Positions 1-9,781 of a DNA stretch of 64,000 nucleotides are shown here, piece by piece. The notes below the pieces were generated by a model. The model searched no databases, was not told the DNA's origin, and was given only the letters and a program-made list of their open reading frames with translations. Made by a program: the position numbers and the translations under genes. The stretch's first letter is position 1. Each line of letters opens with the position of its first letter. The DNA comes from Chryseobacterium gleum (GTDB lineage: Bacteria; Bacteroidota; Bacteroidia; Flavobacteriales; Weeksellaceae): assembly GCF_900636535.1 (NCBI RefSeq), contig NZ_LR134289.1, positions 4,799,501-4,863,500 of the forward strand, in the 5' to 3' direction.

Positions 1-2763
1 ATGCGTATTTTTGATTCCTTGCGATTCCAGAATTTCTACACATCTTAATTGATGTATTATTGCATCATCCAAATTGTTTTTCAAAATGGAACTTTCCGAT
101 AATTTATTGTAGTAGCTAGATAATAGAAGTTCATTTCTCTTTTCTTTGGGTATTGAATTATGATATTTAATAGCTTTCTTGATCAATGACTCAGATTCAT
201 CAAAATTTTTGTTCCTACGGTGAAGTTCAGACAATATACTATACCCTACGCCGACTTGTGCATCATGATAAAAATAATTTTGTTTTCTAAGGGCTGCTAC
301 TTTTTGGAGACATTTGAGTACGTTTTCTGGATCATCTTTTAAAAGATATGCCTGCGCCAGATTTTGTAATGATGTAATAAACATTAATAAATCACCGTTT
401 TTAAAATCACGAGAATGTTGTAAATATAAATTATTAGCTTTTCTTTGGTATTTAATAATATCATCCAAAGAATTTTCAATATTTAATGTTGATGCTAGAT
501 TGTTATACATTGCTCCCAAGCAAAGCGCATCCTTTCCTAAATATTTTTCAGTTCTCTTTATCAAGTCTGCCCATAATTCATCGCTATTATCACGTATAAA
601 GAAGAATGATGATAAATGCAAATATTCATTTTCAAGAAGTAAAAGCGGCTGATAAATACTTGTCCGATACTCTTCTTTAATGTTATTTAAAATTGATTCA
701 GCATATTTTAAAAATCTGAATGATTCTTTTGGATTATTATAACCTTCGGTTAATCTATGTGTTAGCCAAGATATATATAACATGAAACCTATAAAATCGC
801 TATTCCCAGCTCTTAATCTATATATAATTGTTTGTTGGAGTATTTTATGAACTCGTATACTTTTCTTGTCATTCTCGTATTGTACAAGCCCTTTCTTTTC
901 TAAAGAATTAATTGAGTTTATATAACTTAGTTTGTTAGCATCATAAAATTCCTTACCACAAATTAATACTAAATCTTCAATGACAATATCTGTAGATGGG
1001 AGTAAGGCAAGATAATCCAAAAAGAACTTTTCTGTATCGTTGATACCTTTTACAGAAAATTTTTGCAGAATAAAGTCAAATATAGCCGTTACTTTATTCT
1101 CCTTATCATAAAGGTCAATATCTATTTTGAGCAATTCATTATTTAGATTTTGTGTTTCTAAGGAATTAAATACAAACTCTAAAGTTAGATCAAATCCATT
1201 CTCAATAGTTTTGGCAACAAGCTCTATGATAAGGGTGTTAAACTCGATATAATTTATAAAAGATTTAAATACTGTTTCGTCAAATTCCTTTGAACAATGT
1301 AATTTAAAAAGGCTGATTGCACTGTCATAATCCAAATACGGAAGTAAGTAAGGGTTTAACGTTTTAAGTTTTGCTCGCGTAAGAAATATTTTCTTCCAGT
1401 TTCTTAAATTCGCGATGTTGTTAAGAGCAGAATAAGTCTCGTCATTTTCTTGGATGTCTAGTATGATAAGGTTATTTTCACCAATTTTATCTAGCTCATT
1501 CAATATAATATTAAACTGTTCTTCTACAGTTTTATCCTTATCCAAATTGATACGCAAGTTAGAAAGCAACAGGTTATTAAAGACAAATGAAGTTTCTATT
1601 GATTTTTCGATATTTAACCATACGACGTTATTAAATTTATTGCGGTTAATTGTAAGAAATTTTTTAGCAAATGTTGTTTTTCCAACACCACCATAATTAT
1701 TAACTGTTATAAGTTTTTTTTTGTTGAGAATATCAAATACCTCCTTAAGTTCATTTTCCCAACCAAATACTTCTTCAACATCATTGACATATGGAACTAA
1801 TGTCAAATCAAGCTTTTCTAATGTATTTGGTCTTAGCTTTTCTATTAATACAGCTTGACTTTCCTGTACGGATTCAACCGCTTTAATTCTATCCTTTATT
1901 TCCTCTAATTCAAAACCAATTAATTGTATAAATTTTGAATCAATTCTTTGAAATATTTCAGTATCTGTTAGATTTAAAAGGTTTTGTAAGTCCAAGCTTG
2001 CCAGGCAGCGCATCGAAGCTTCGGTTTCTTGTGAACATCTGTATATTTCAGACAAAAGAACTCTAAAAATAATTTCGGTCGGCTTATCACCAAATACTTT
2101 GTTCTTTAATAAGGATAATATGTTTTGCCTAATTTGGAAAATAGCTTCCTCTGTCGTAATTTCTCCGAAATCCCAGTGGACAGCTCTACAAAAATCTTCA
2201 ACAATTAAATCATCCGAGAGAATAGTGCAAAGCGCTTTATAACTTTCGTTGATTTCAAGCTTTTTTATTGAAGTGATATTTTGACGGTTAAGTTTAGCCA
2301 GCCTTATTTTATTAGATTCACCTTTAAGTATTTCTCTATTTTTCTTTTTTAAAGATTCAAGGTCTGTAGAATTATCAAAAACTTCTCTGTTAAGCCATTT
2401 TCCCAATAATTTTTCTCTCTTTTGTATTCCAGAATTGGTAAGAAAAGAGAATTTTGGCGTAATGTTGTTTTGCTTGTACCTAAGGTAGGTTATAAAAAAG
2501 TCAAATAGAGTATGTTTAATCTCTTTTGAATTTAAACTAAAATCTGAACTATAGCATTTTAATTGTGTGAACACAAGGTTCTTTCCAACTTCTTTAATAT
2601 CATTGTCAACTTCTGTATAAATGGGACTGTCATCTCCATTTATAAAGTTAGTTATCCATTTCTTTAAGAAAGATAAGTACTGATAATAGAAACCTCTATT
2701 CGTTGAAATCGCATCGCCATTTCTTTTAAAAATCTTAATTGAGTTTAGGTCTATATCTGGCAT
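1..2763 (-). CDS. STAND NTPase with N-terminal nuclease-like domain and C-terminal TPR-like repeats (Avs-like defence protein), partial
   Basis: An open frame runs leftward from an ATG at 2763 to the window edge (921 codons seen, no stop), so the C-terminus is missing. The N-terminus has RGFYYQ (residues 23-28), then E51, DND (53-55) and QLK (67-69). This spacing matches PD-(D/E)XK nucleases of the Cap4/DUF4297 type found on anti-phage NTPases. A Walker A GGVGKTT lies at residues 358-364, with a Walker B-like LIILDIQ about 75 residues on and a sensor-like FLTRAK after it. The last 250 residues are helical and TPR-like. I infer a pathogen-sensing STAND ATPase whose C-terminus recognises a phage protein and whose N-terminus cuts DNA. 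The nuclease assignment rests on motif spacing only. It is divergently placed to the graspetide operon. Confidence 0.72.
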   Translation of the reverse strand, partial: MPDIDLNSIKIFKRNGDAISTNRGFYYQYLSFLKKWITNFINGDDSPIYTEVDNDIKEVGKNLVFTQLKCYSSDFSLNSKEIKHTLFDFFITYLRYKQNNITPKFSFLTNSGIQKREKLLGKWLNREVFDNSTDLESLKKKNREILKGESNKIRLAKLNRQNITSIKKLEINESYKALCTILSDDLIVEDFCRAVHWDFGEITTEEAIFQIRQNILSLLKNKVFGDKPTEIIFRVLLSEIYRCSQETEASMRCLASLDLQNLLNLTDTEIFQRIDSKFIQLIGFELEEIKDRIKAVESVQESQAVLIEKLRPNTLEKLDLTLVPYVNDVEEVFGWENELKEVFDILNKKKLITVNNYGGVGKTTFAKKFLTINRNKFNNVVWLNIEKSIETSFVFNNLLLSNLRINLDKDKTVEEQFNIILNELDKIGENNLIILDIQENDETYSALNNIANLRNWKKIFLTRAKLKTLNPYLLPYLDYDSAISLFKLHCSKEFDETVFKSFINYIEFNTLIIELVAKTIENGFDLTLEFVFNSLETQNLNNELLKIDIDLYDKENKVTAIFDFILQKFSVKGINDTEKFFLDYLALLPSTDIVIEDLVLICGKEFYDANKLSYINSINSLEKKGLVQYENDKKSIRVHKILQQTIIYRLRAGNSDFIGFMLYISWLTHRLTEGYNNPKESFRFLKYAESILNNIKEEYRTSIYQPLLLLENEYLHLSSFFFIRDNSDELWADLIKRTEKYLGKDALCLGAMYNNLASTLNIENSLDDIIKYQRKANNLYLQHSRDFKNGDLLMFITSLQNLAQAYLLKDDPENVLKCLQKVAALRKQNYFYHDAQVGVGYSILSELHRRNKNFDESESLIKKAIKYHNSIPKEKRNELLLSSYYNKLSESSILKNNLDDAIIHQLRCVEILESQGIKNTH

Positions 2764-2973
2764 TCCTTAGTGAACAGTTTTAAAATAAACTCAAATATAT
2801 CATTTATTGAAATAATTTGAACAAGAAAAACATTCTTGAATTCTCTAAATCTAAAAATCAATAGCTCAAGATTTTTATATGCTGTTACCCATTCTGTTTC
2901 TGATATGTATAATTTTTTCTGATGAAAAATGAAAGGATAATTATTATTTTTACGAAATATACCTGAGACAGAT

Positions 2974-3306
2974 ATGAAGCCATTAATATTAGACTATAAA
3001 ATTGTTCGTTCGGAGCCAGATTTTGCCCCCAATTACCAATATGATTCATTAGAATCCCTCAATATGCTGGAAATTGACGGTACAAAGATCCCACTAATTG
3101 ATGCATCAACCGATATTATGGTAGCGTTAGCTACCGTCACAAAAGTTACAGCTGAAAGTGATACTAATGCATTGTCTTTTGATTTAACTACCAGGACTAA
3201 GGTAAGTGGTGAAAAAGATGACTATAATTTAGATTATGTGATGTATACTACAAAAACTCTTGTTAAAATGGAAAATGATGATACACGTACTCCTTATAAC
3301 CAATAA
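2974..3306 (+). CDS. Graspetide (omega-ester peptide) precursor with three core repeats
   Basis: This 110-residue acidic protein has no signal peptide. Its C-terminal half holds three copies of a TxTxVxxExD pattern: residues 54-63 (TVTKVTAESD), 73-82 (TRTKVSGEKD) and 93-102 (TKTLVKMEND), spaced 19-20 residues apart. The second and third are preceded by T and followed by a second D. Thr/Lys donors followed by Glu/Asp acceptors are the hallmark of graspetide cores, whose side chains are joined into ester or amide macrocycles by an ATP-grasp ligase. That ligase is the overlapping next gene. Residues 1-50 would be the leader; I see no microviridin-type PFFARFL motif. Some such precursors are annotated only as hypothetical, so function is inferred from the repeats and the neighbour. 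Confidence 0.72.
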   Translation: MKPLILDYKIVRSEPDFAPNYQYDSLESLNMLEIDGTKIPLIDASTDIMVALATVTKVTAESDTNALSFDLTTRTKVSGEKDDYNLDYVMYTTKTLVKMENDDTRTPYNQ

Positions 3307-4261
3307 AGCAGATGTTACAACTGATTTTGTAGTAAAAAGGCTTAAAGAGAAAAAAATAGAGTTTTACAGACTAAATACTGAAGAGTTAGGTGATAATGTT
3401 GAGGTAAATTTAGATTTTCATAAAGATAATTTTAAAATATTCGACAGAATAACTGGTAATCAAATAGATCTATTGGATATTAAAAGCGTGTATTTTCGCA
3501 GACCAGAACTGCCCAATGATAATCCAGAGCTTAGTAGGGCCGAAAATCAATTTATACGCAATGAGATTAGTTATACATTAGAAGGTATCTATAAAATTTT
3601 AAATTCAGCATACTGGTTAAATAATGTTAAAAATATTAGAAATGCTGAAAATAAAATATTTCAACTGCGATTAGCAAAGAAGATAGGTTTTACCATTGCC
3701 CACAGTTTGATTACAACTAATGCTGGCTCAGCAATGAATTTTTATGAAATGAATGAAGAGGACTGTATTATTAAACCGATTCGTACAGGATTAATATCTG
3801 ATGATGGAAATGAAGAAGCGATCATTTTCACCAATAAAATATACCTCGACAAAAATAATGCTCAGCGTGTAGAAAGATGTCCGACATTTTTCCAAAAGCA
3901 TATAAAAAAGAGAGGAGATATCAGGGTGACTGTAGTGGGAGATAAGGTTTTTTCGGCCTTCATACGCTCACAAGATTCTGACGACTCAAAAGTGGATTGG
4001 AGGGTTAGCCAAGATGGACTAAAACACAGTAATTATACATTACCAGTAGATATTTCAGCTAATTGTATCAATCTGCTGAAAGAGTTGGATTTAAATTTCG
4101 GTGCGATAGATCTCATTTTAAATGAAAATGGTGAATATGTATTCCTTGAAATTAATCCCAATGGCCAGTGGGCATGGATCGAAAAATTGCTTGGTTTAGA
4201 TATTTCGGGTGCTATAGTAAATTTGTTAAAAGATAAAGGTGATGAACGAAAAACTACATAA
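3275..4261 (+). CDS. MvdD-like ATP-grasp ligase (graspetide macrocyclase)
   Basis: The 328-residue protein starts MMIHVLLITNKAD, the usual N-terminus of microviridin-type ligases. ATG 3275 or 3278 is preferred over an upstream TTG at 3260. Motifs include YFRRPE in the N-domain, DCIIKPI in the ATP-binding lobe, DIRVTVVGDKVFSAFIRSQ near residue 215, a DWR motif after it, and the metal-binding FLEINPNGQW near residue 290. The enzyme would phosphorylate Glu/Asp side chains of the precursor core and let Thr/Ser/Lys side chains attack, giving omega-ester or amide rings. It overlaps the precursor gene by about 30 bases, so the two are probably translationally coupled. The family is clear; the substrate follows from context. 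Confidence 0.85.
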   Translation: MMIHVLLITNKADVTTDFVVKRLKEKKIEFYRLNTEELGDNVEVNLDFHKDNFKIFDRITGNQIDLLDIKSVYFRRPELPNDNPELSRAENQFIRNEISYTLEGIYKILNSAYWLNNVKNIRNAENKIFQLRLAKKIGFTIAHSLITTNAGSAMNFYEMNEEDCIIKPIRTGLISDDGNEEAIIFTNKIYLDKNNAQRVERCPTFFQKHIKKRGDIRVTVVGDKVFSAFIRSQDSDDSKVDWRVSQDGLKHSNYTLPVDISANCINLLKELDLNFGAIDLILNENGEYVFLEINPNGQWAWIEKLLGLDISGAIVNLLKDKGDERKTT

Positions 4262-4862
4262 ACTTAGAGAGCTAGTATGGCCGTTGCTTGAAGAGGATAT
4301 TAATAATGACATATCTAATCAGTGTTTAACAGAAGAAGTCGAAGCCGTTGAGGAAAATCCAGTTCTGAAAATTGAGGATGAAAATCTGGATCTTGCATTG
4401 CAATTACAAGGTAAGATATATCAAGAAGAAGATGATCGAAGAAAAGGTACTGAATCCAAAGCAGCTCTATTTATGGGATCTTTAAGTTTGGCTAATACTA
4501 TTGTAATAGGTGCAAATACATTAATATGGGGCAAAGAGATCCCAAGTGGGGTTGTTAAAACTTCGGTGTTTATATCGATCGTTTTAGCAATTTATACACT
4601 CAGAACGGTATGGTTTTCAGTAAAAGTTTTGGAAAGGGGAACCTACCATGTACTAGGTAATGAGGATATAAATATTTCAGGCGATAAAAACAAATACAAA
4701 AGAGACATTATTTCATCATTTTTCAAAATAATAAAGGGTAATGAGGCCGTAATAAATATGAAGGTTTCGCATTTAGTTATGGCGCAAGAATATTACAAGA
4801 GGGCAATGTTTGTTATATGTTTATATGCATTCATGGTTTTCTATTTTTGTTTTTTCCTTTAG
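4242..4862 (+). CDS. Small membrane protein of the graspetide operon
   Basis: The ATG at 4242 lies inside the end of the ligase gene (20-base overlap), so this is a third member of the operon; a GTG at 4239 is a weaker start. The first 60 residues are soluble and acidic. They are followed by a charged DDRRKGTESKAA stretch and two hydrophobic segments near residues 68-92 and 101-125, then a soluble part and a third hydrophobic segment at the extreme C-terminus. The charged helix followed by a close TM pair recalls SLATT-type and cyclic-nucleotide effector membrane modules, but I cannot place it in a family. It could be an exporter component, an immunity protein or a membrane effector; no ABC exporter is present. 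Confidence 0.6.
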   Translation: MNEKLHKLRELVWPLLEEDINNDISNQCLTEEVEAVEENPVLKIEDENLDLALQLQGKIYQEEDDRRKGTESKAALFMGSLSLANTIVIGANTLIWGKEIPSGVVKTSVFISIVLAIYTLRTVWFSVKVLERGTYHVLGNEDINISGDKNKYKRDIISSFFKIIKGNEAVINMKVSHLVMAQEYYKRAMFVICLYAFMVFYFCFFL

Positions 4863-5209
4863 TGTAAATCCAGAATTCGCTTAGACAAGTATCGTTCATT
4901 TAAACCTTTGTAAAAGTTTTTGATAGATTCAAATATTTTATATAACCTTTTCTGATCTCTACTCAGATCCGAACTATCTTTTTTTAAATAGCATATAACC
5001 TCTATTTTAATAATTTTCAAATTACTTCCATGATTCTGCAATAAATATAAATTATGTTATTGCCAGTCAGTAAAACAAAATCTGAGCGAAACATAAAAAG
5101 CATTTTGTAAAAACACGTATATAAACGAGTCAAATAAATTTTTCTGTTTTTCGTTTAATATATATTTAGGAGCTTTAAAATAATAATGAATATGTAAAAT
5201 ACCCATGCC
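4863..5209 (+). other. Non-coding gap
   Basis: This AT-rich stretch lies between the graspetide operon and the serine recombinase. Short open frames on the minus strand have no recognisable features and no consistent context. I see no RNA gene or clear terminator hairpin here. The segment just left of the recombinase start is where an attachment site for it would be expected, but none can be pinned down without a second copy. Confidence 0.4.
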
Positions 5210-6787
5210 ATGCAAGCCGTTTATCTGTACATACGAGTCAGTACTGATGAACAGGCTGTAAAAGGATATTCCCAACGCAGCCAGTTGGACCGACTTGTGC
5301 TTTATTGTAAAGATCACAATCTCATTGTTACCAAAACCATTTTCGAAGACTATTCGGCAAAAACATTCAACCGACCGGAGTGGAACAAACTTTTCGCTGA
5401 GCTTAAGCTCACTAAAAACCAATCATCACTTATTCTCTTTACGTATTGGGATCGATTCAGCCGCAATATTATGGACGCTTATAAGATGTTAGAAAGATTG
5501 CAGAGTATGAAAGTTTCCATTCAGGCAATTGAACAGCAGTTAGACTTCTCAATCCCGGAAAGTAAAATTATGTTGGCAATGTATTGGGCTACTTCTGAAG
5601 TAGAAAACGATAAAAGAAGTCGTAATGTGCGTTTGGGAATGCAAAAAGCAAGACTAGAAGGAAGATGGATCAATAAAGCTCCTCTAGGATATAGAAATAA
5701 AATCACATCTGATGGAAAAAAATATATAGCCATCTATGAGCCGGAAGCATATTTTATCCGTGAAGCTTTCACAGCTATAGTAAGACAAAATAAATACTGT
5801 TTAAATGACATATACAAAGAGTCGGTATCAAATGGGCTTAATTGCAGCAGAAGTGCTTTTTACCGATTGGTAAGAAATCCTATTTATTGCGGTAAAATAA
5901 AAATTCCGGCATTTGAAAATAAACCAGAAAAAATTGTTGAAGGTGCTCATGAGCGTCTTATACCTGTCGTTTTATTTGATCATGTTCAAAGAATAATAAA
6001 AGATGCGGATTTAAACCATCCTAAGAAATTAACTTCAAAAAGGATAGCTAATGAAAATTTAATTTTTAGAGGTATCCTACAATGTCCTAATTGTGGAAAG
6101 ACGCTGACAGGAAGTGGTTCACAAGGCCATATTAAAAAATATTATTACTACCACTGTATGGGGCATTGTTCATACCGGGTAAGAGCTGACCTTATCAATT
6201 TGAGTTTTCTTTCATTTCTTAAGAAGAATAGAGTGGTAGAACCATTTTTAGAGCTTGCAGATAGTATTTCAAAAGAAATTTACAGTGAAGAACACCATGA
6301 CTATACTCAGAAAAAAGAGGAGATAAAGAAAGAAATGGAAAAATTGATTGATAGGGGATTTAATGCACAAAAGCTATTTTCAGATGGAAATATTGACTAT
6401 GATGATTATATACTAATAAGAAGTCGCTGCCAAGAATCTTTAAAAGATAATACTGATAAGTTGAGACAGCAGGCTTTAAAAATAGTGGCTGAAAAACATA
6501 CAGAGAAAGGAACAGGTTATATAATTAACCACTTAGGGGAGTTTTATGAAAATTCAGATACTATAACCAAACAGAGAATTATCAGGTTATGTTTTCCGGA
6601 GAAGGTAAAAGTAATAGAAGGGAATATTGATAAAATGCTCTCAGAAAGTGTTAAAGTCATATTTGGATTAACCGTTCCAACCTCGAAAATAAAAGAAATC
6701 CATGGTCAGCAGATAGAGCAAAGAATAGTTGAATTTTTTAAAGAATTATATTTTTTAGGGTATGAACAAAACTTGAAAAATATCTAA
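5210..6787 (+). CDS. Large serine recombinase (site-specific integrase)
   Basis: The 525-residue protein begins MQAVYLYIRVSTDEQA, the resolvase/invertase N-terminus with nucleophile Ser11 in YIRVS. A conserved YWDRFSRN follows near residue 84. Next come the Recombinase domain (about 165-270), a zinc ribbon with CPNC near residue 290 and CMGHC near 315, and a coiled-coil region at 360-430. This is the usual layout of large serine integrases that move phages, ICEs and accessory islands. It may mobilise the defence/graspetide block to its left or an older element. The ICE to the right shows no intact integrase inside this window, so its partner sites are unknown. Confidence 0.9.
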   Translation: MQAVYLYIRVSTDEQAVKGYSQRSQLDRLVLYCKDHNLIVTKTIFEDYSAKTFNRPEWNKLFAELKLTKNQSSLILFTYWDRFSRNIMDAYKMLERLQSMKVSIQAIEQQLDFSIPESKIMLAMYWATSEVENDKRSRNVRLGMQKARLEGRWINKAPLGYRNKITSDGKKYIAIYEPEAYFIREAFTAIVRQNKYCLNDIYKESVSNGLNCSRSAFYRLVRNPIYCGKIKIPAFENKPEKIVEGAHERLIPVVLFDHVQRIIKDADLNHPKKLTSKRIANENLIFRGILQCPNCGKTLTGSGSQGHIKKYYYYHCMGHCSYRVRADLINLSFLSFLKKNRVVEPFLELADSISKEIYSEEHHDYTQKKEEIKKEMEKLIDRGFNAQKLFSDGNIDYDDYILIRSRCQESLKDNTDKLRQQALKIVAEKHTEKGTGYIINHLGEFYENSDTITKQRIIRLCFPEKVKVIEGNIDKMLSESVKVIFGLTVPTSKIKEIHGQQIEQRIVEFFKELYFLGYEQNLKNI

Positions 6788-7226
6788 AAATAAATATATT
6801 GAACATAGGTTTGTAGAATACATTTAAATAAAATTAAATTGTCATAATTACTTTAAAAATGAATTGGATAATATTGATTATTCGTATTTTATTTCGTTTT
6901 TGTTTTTAAAAAGTTCGAAACCTTTCTGAATAACTTGACAGGTTTCGAACTTTTGCTTCCAAGGAATATATGATTTATGTTAAATAGTTGTTTTTCAGTG
7001 TTTTAATTTTGTGTAGAAAGTTCGAATCCTGTTTGGATCATTGTGTTTTTAAAGAGTCTTAGCTTCAAAACAAACTGAAAAAGATAAAATATTTGTTTTT
7101 TAAAGAGATATTTTGTTTTAGAAAATAAAGAAAAAGGGGGTAAAATACATTAAATAGGCTGATTGATGGGTATTTATAAATAAAATGACACCATTTGGCC
7201 TAAATTGTCCTAATGGTGTCATTAAG
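6788..7226. repeat. Non-coding AT-rich zone with a 15-bp perfect inverted repeat
   Basis: Positions 6909-6923 (AAAAGTTCGAAACCT) are perfectly inverted at 6940-6954, giving a strong hairpin with a 16-nt loop. The arm contains TTCGAA-CC, the T-loop signature of tRNA genes. A further copy of AAAGTTCGAATCC occurs at about 7019-7031. The hairpin is followed by only TTTTG, so it is not a convincing intrinsic terminator for the recombinase. I see no gene. The element belongs to the family of T-arm-like sequences described for the next kilobase. Confidence 0.5.
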
Positions 7227-7664
<438 letters not shown>

Positions 7665-7745
7665 TTATCATTGAACCGTTTGGTACAAGATTTGAATTGG
7701 ATTTTGCGCATAACTATCTGAAAAATAATGATTTGCGAGTTGTTT

Positions 7746-7802
7746 AAAAAAGTTCGAATCCCATTAACATATCTATATGGGATCGTATTTTCGAACTTTT
7801 TT
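7746..7802. repeat. Inverted repeat carrying T-arm-like sequence
   Basis: AAAAAAGTTCGAA at the left is inverted as TTCGAACTTTTTT at the right (ending 7802). Inside, ATCCCAT pairs with ATGGGAT, making a long imperfect hairpin. It shares AAAAGTTCGAA with the 6909-6954 repeat about 840 bases upstream, so the two are related copies. Confidence 0.6.
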
Positions 7803-7924
7803 AACTGTAATTCCTTGTTGAATAATTTTATTATTCTGAAAAACAATAAGTTGTGTGTAGGTTTGTGGGTTCGAATCCTGTGACCATTCCCTTTTATCGT
7901 AGTATTATTCTTAAAATAGAAGCT

Positions 7925-7951
7925 ATAGAGTTGGCGTTTAGCCAACTCTAT
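7925..7951. terminator. Intrinsic terminator hairpin
   Basis: ATAGAGTTGGC and GCCAACTCTAT form an 11-bp stem with a GTTTA loop followed by TTTTTGTTTT. It sits about 35 bases after a degenerate tRNA 3' end (near 7890), where a tRNA terminator would be expected, so it probably served a tRNA operon that has decayed. Confidence 0.65.
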
Positions 7952-8480
7952 TTTTGTTTTATCTTCAAAATCTGTGGATGATATTTTAAAAGAATTATCC
8001 ATTGAATTTTAATTTTTTATAATTGTTGATTTAATTTAGGCTGTATTAATTCCTTCAAAAATTTGTGGGGCTATAATTTTTAAAGGTATCATTTGCAACT
8101 TTAAGTGAATTCACTTTTGGAGGTGGTCTTTTCAATCTTTTTTTCATCTTCTTAATTTTTATTTTTTATAATTTGGTTATTTATGAATGAACAATAATAT
8201 CATAATTGAATAGGAGATCTTAGATTTATGTGTTCATCGTATATCGTCTGTAATTTCCTCATTTATAATAAATAATTTTTCCATAATGAATATTTGGAGT
8301 TTTAGAAAAAATATCTGTAGTATTTTTTTAAATATATGATAGTCTGATAGTCGGAAACTTGTGTAAAGATCCTAATTATTGGGTGAGCAATAAGGAGTAA
8401 AGTGCTTGTAGCGTATTTTTTCCTACAGATTCCTAATCATGTAGTCAATTTTCAGGTGCCAACAAGTGATATTTGATCTA

Positions 8481-9089
8481 CTAATCTTTTTTGGCGCGAA
8501 TTCTACTTAAAGTTGATTGTGTGATTCCAAGATATGAAGAGATCATGCCCAACGGTATGCGAGCAATAATATTGGGATATTTTTCAAGAAGATGATGGTA
8601 GCGTTCTGTTGCACTAAATACCCGTAGTTCGTTTGCCTTTTCCTCGGCTTTGATATAATAATGCTCCGTAAGAATCCGTCCTATATAATTGAATTCAGGA
8701 AATATCTGGTATAACATCATCAGATTTTCATAGCTAAGCACCAAGAGACTTGTATCTTCTACAGTTTCTAATACCTCAAAAGATCGTTTTTGACTAAAAA
8801 AACTATATACTGAAATGGCAAGATCACCCTCGAAAAGAAGCCAAGAAGTTGTGTCCTTACCATAGCTATCCAAGTAGTACGATCTAACAATCCCCTTAAC
8901 AATAAAAAAAAGTGATTTTTGGATTTCATCTATGTCGAGTAGAATATGCTTCTTATTTACTTTTACCAAATGTGTATTTGAAAATAAGGCAGCACGCAGT
9001 TCTGGTGACATGGAATGGATACTTCCGAGAAATTCCAATAAAGATTCCTTAGCTGTATCTTCTTCCACTGCATTTACAATATTTCTCAT
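8481..9089 (-). CDS. Crp/Fnr-family transcriptional regulator
   Basis: A cyclic-nucleotide-binding-like beta-barrel is visible (ILLDIDE, LFFIVKGIVRSYYLD, SFEVLETVEDTSLLVLS). A C-terminal winged HTH of the Crp type follows (ATERYHHLLEKYPNIIARIPLGMISSYLGITQSTLSRIRAK). I prefer the ATG at 9089 (MRNIVNAVEED, about 202 residues, near the family's usual length). An in-frame ATG at 9164 would add 25 residues with no Crp-like features. Bacteroidetes members of this group often lack the residues needed for cAMP. It is divergent from the lipoprotein/ferredoxin pair at 9248 and may control it. Confidence 0.85.
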   Translation of the reverse strand: MRNIVNAVEEDTAKESLLEFLGSIHSMSPELRAALFSNTHLVKVNKKHILLDIDEIQKSLFFIVKGIVRSYYLDSYGKDTTSWLLFEGDLAISVYSFFSQKRSFEVLETVEDTSLLVLSYENLMMLYQIFPEFNYIGRILTEHYYIKAEEKANELRVFSATERYHHLLEKYPNIIARIPLGMISSYLGITQSTLSRIRAKKD

Positions 9090-9247
9090 TTTACTTCTGG
9101 AAAGATTAAATGTATAGTTAGTAACGATATTGGAATTTACGTGAAAAATTTCAATTAAACACACTTTTTTTTGCCTTTTATCAAAAATATTACCTGTAAA
9201 TAGTGTTTAATTTGTTATTCTGAAAACCATATTACAAAAATTTATTT

Positions 9248-9781
9248 ATGAAAAGAAGTACATTTATTAAAAAGGTATTGCTACTCAATGCCTCTTTATG
9301 TTTAGGTTTTAACCTATTGTCCTGTGCCGAGGAGGATTTCGTGCCTGTGCATGGAAATGGGATTCCGGAAAATGACCTTAGAAATCTTCGCAACTTATTG
9401 TTGACAAATAGTACTATATACGTTACCTCGCCCAGAAAGCATAGGGAAGCTAGGAAAAATATGAAAATAGTGCGTGTTGAACTCGATCCTAAACTTGTTG
9501 AAAATATAACAAAAAAAACATTCAAGCCATTAGCTAGGACTAACTTAGATATCATTGGAGCATTGATATTCAAAAAGAACGTGAATGTGGATATTTTAGT
9601 TAATAGGGGATTTCGTCACCTGTTTGAGTTAGTGAGTGATGATGTAGTTATGATCAGTTATAAAACCCCGAGTTCACTTTCAAGACCGCTAGGACGTGGA
9701 CAAACGATTTATTACATTTCTGATAAGGATCTGAAAGAAAATAAAAATATTCATATTAACCAACTAAATGCACAGTCATGA
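9248..9781 (+). CDS. Lipoprotein of unknown function
   Basis: The 177-residue protein begins MKRSTFIKKVLLLNASLCLG and continues to a lipobox-like LLSC, so it is probably exported and lipid-anchored. The mature part is basic with no repeats or catalytic motif I recognise. Its stop overlaps the start of the ferredoxin-like fusion gene by four bases (ATGA), so the two form an operon and may act together at the envelope. Confidence 0.7.
   Translation: MKRSTFIKKVLLLNASLCLGFNLLSCAEEDFVPVHGNGIPENDLRNLRNLLLTNSTIYVTSPRKHREARKNMKIVRVELDPKLVENITKKTFKPLARTNLDIIGALIFKKNVNVDILVNRGFRHLFELVSDDVVMISYKTPSSLSRPLGRGQTIYYISDKDLKENKNIHINQLNAQS

Noticed and set aside
5057-5422. 121-codon minus-strand open frame overlapping the serine recombinase start
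   Set aside because: Antisense to a well-supported gene, with no recognisable features.
6909-6954. Hairpin as the intrinsic terminator of the serine recombinase
   Set aside because: It has no adequate T-run and shares its arms with other T-arm repeats, so I list it as a repeat instead.
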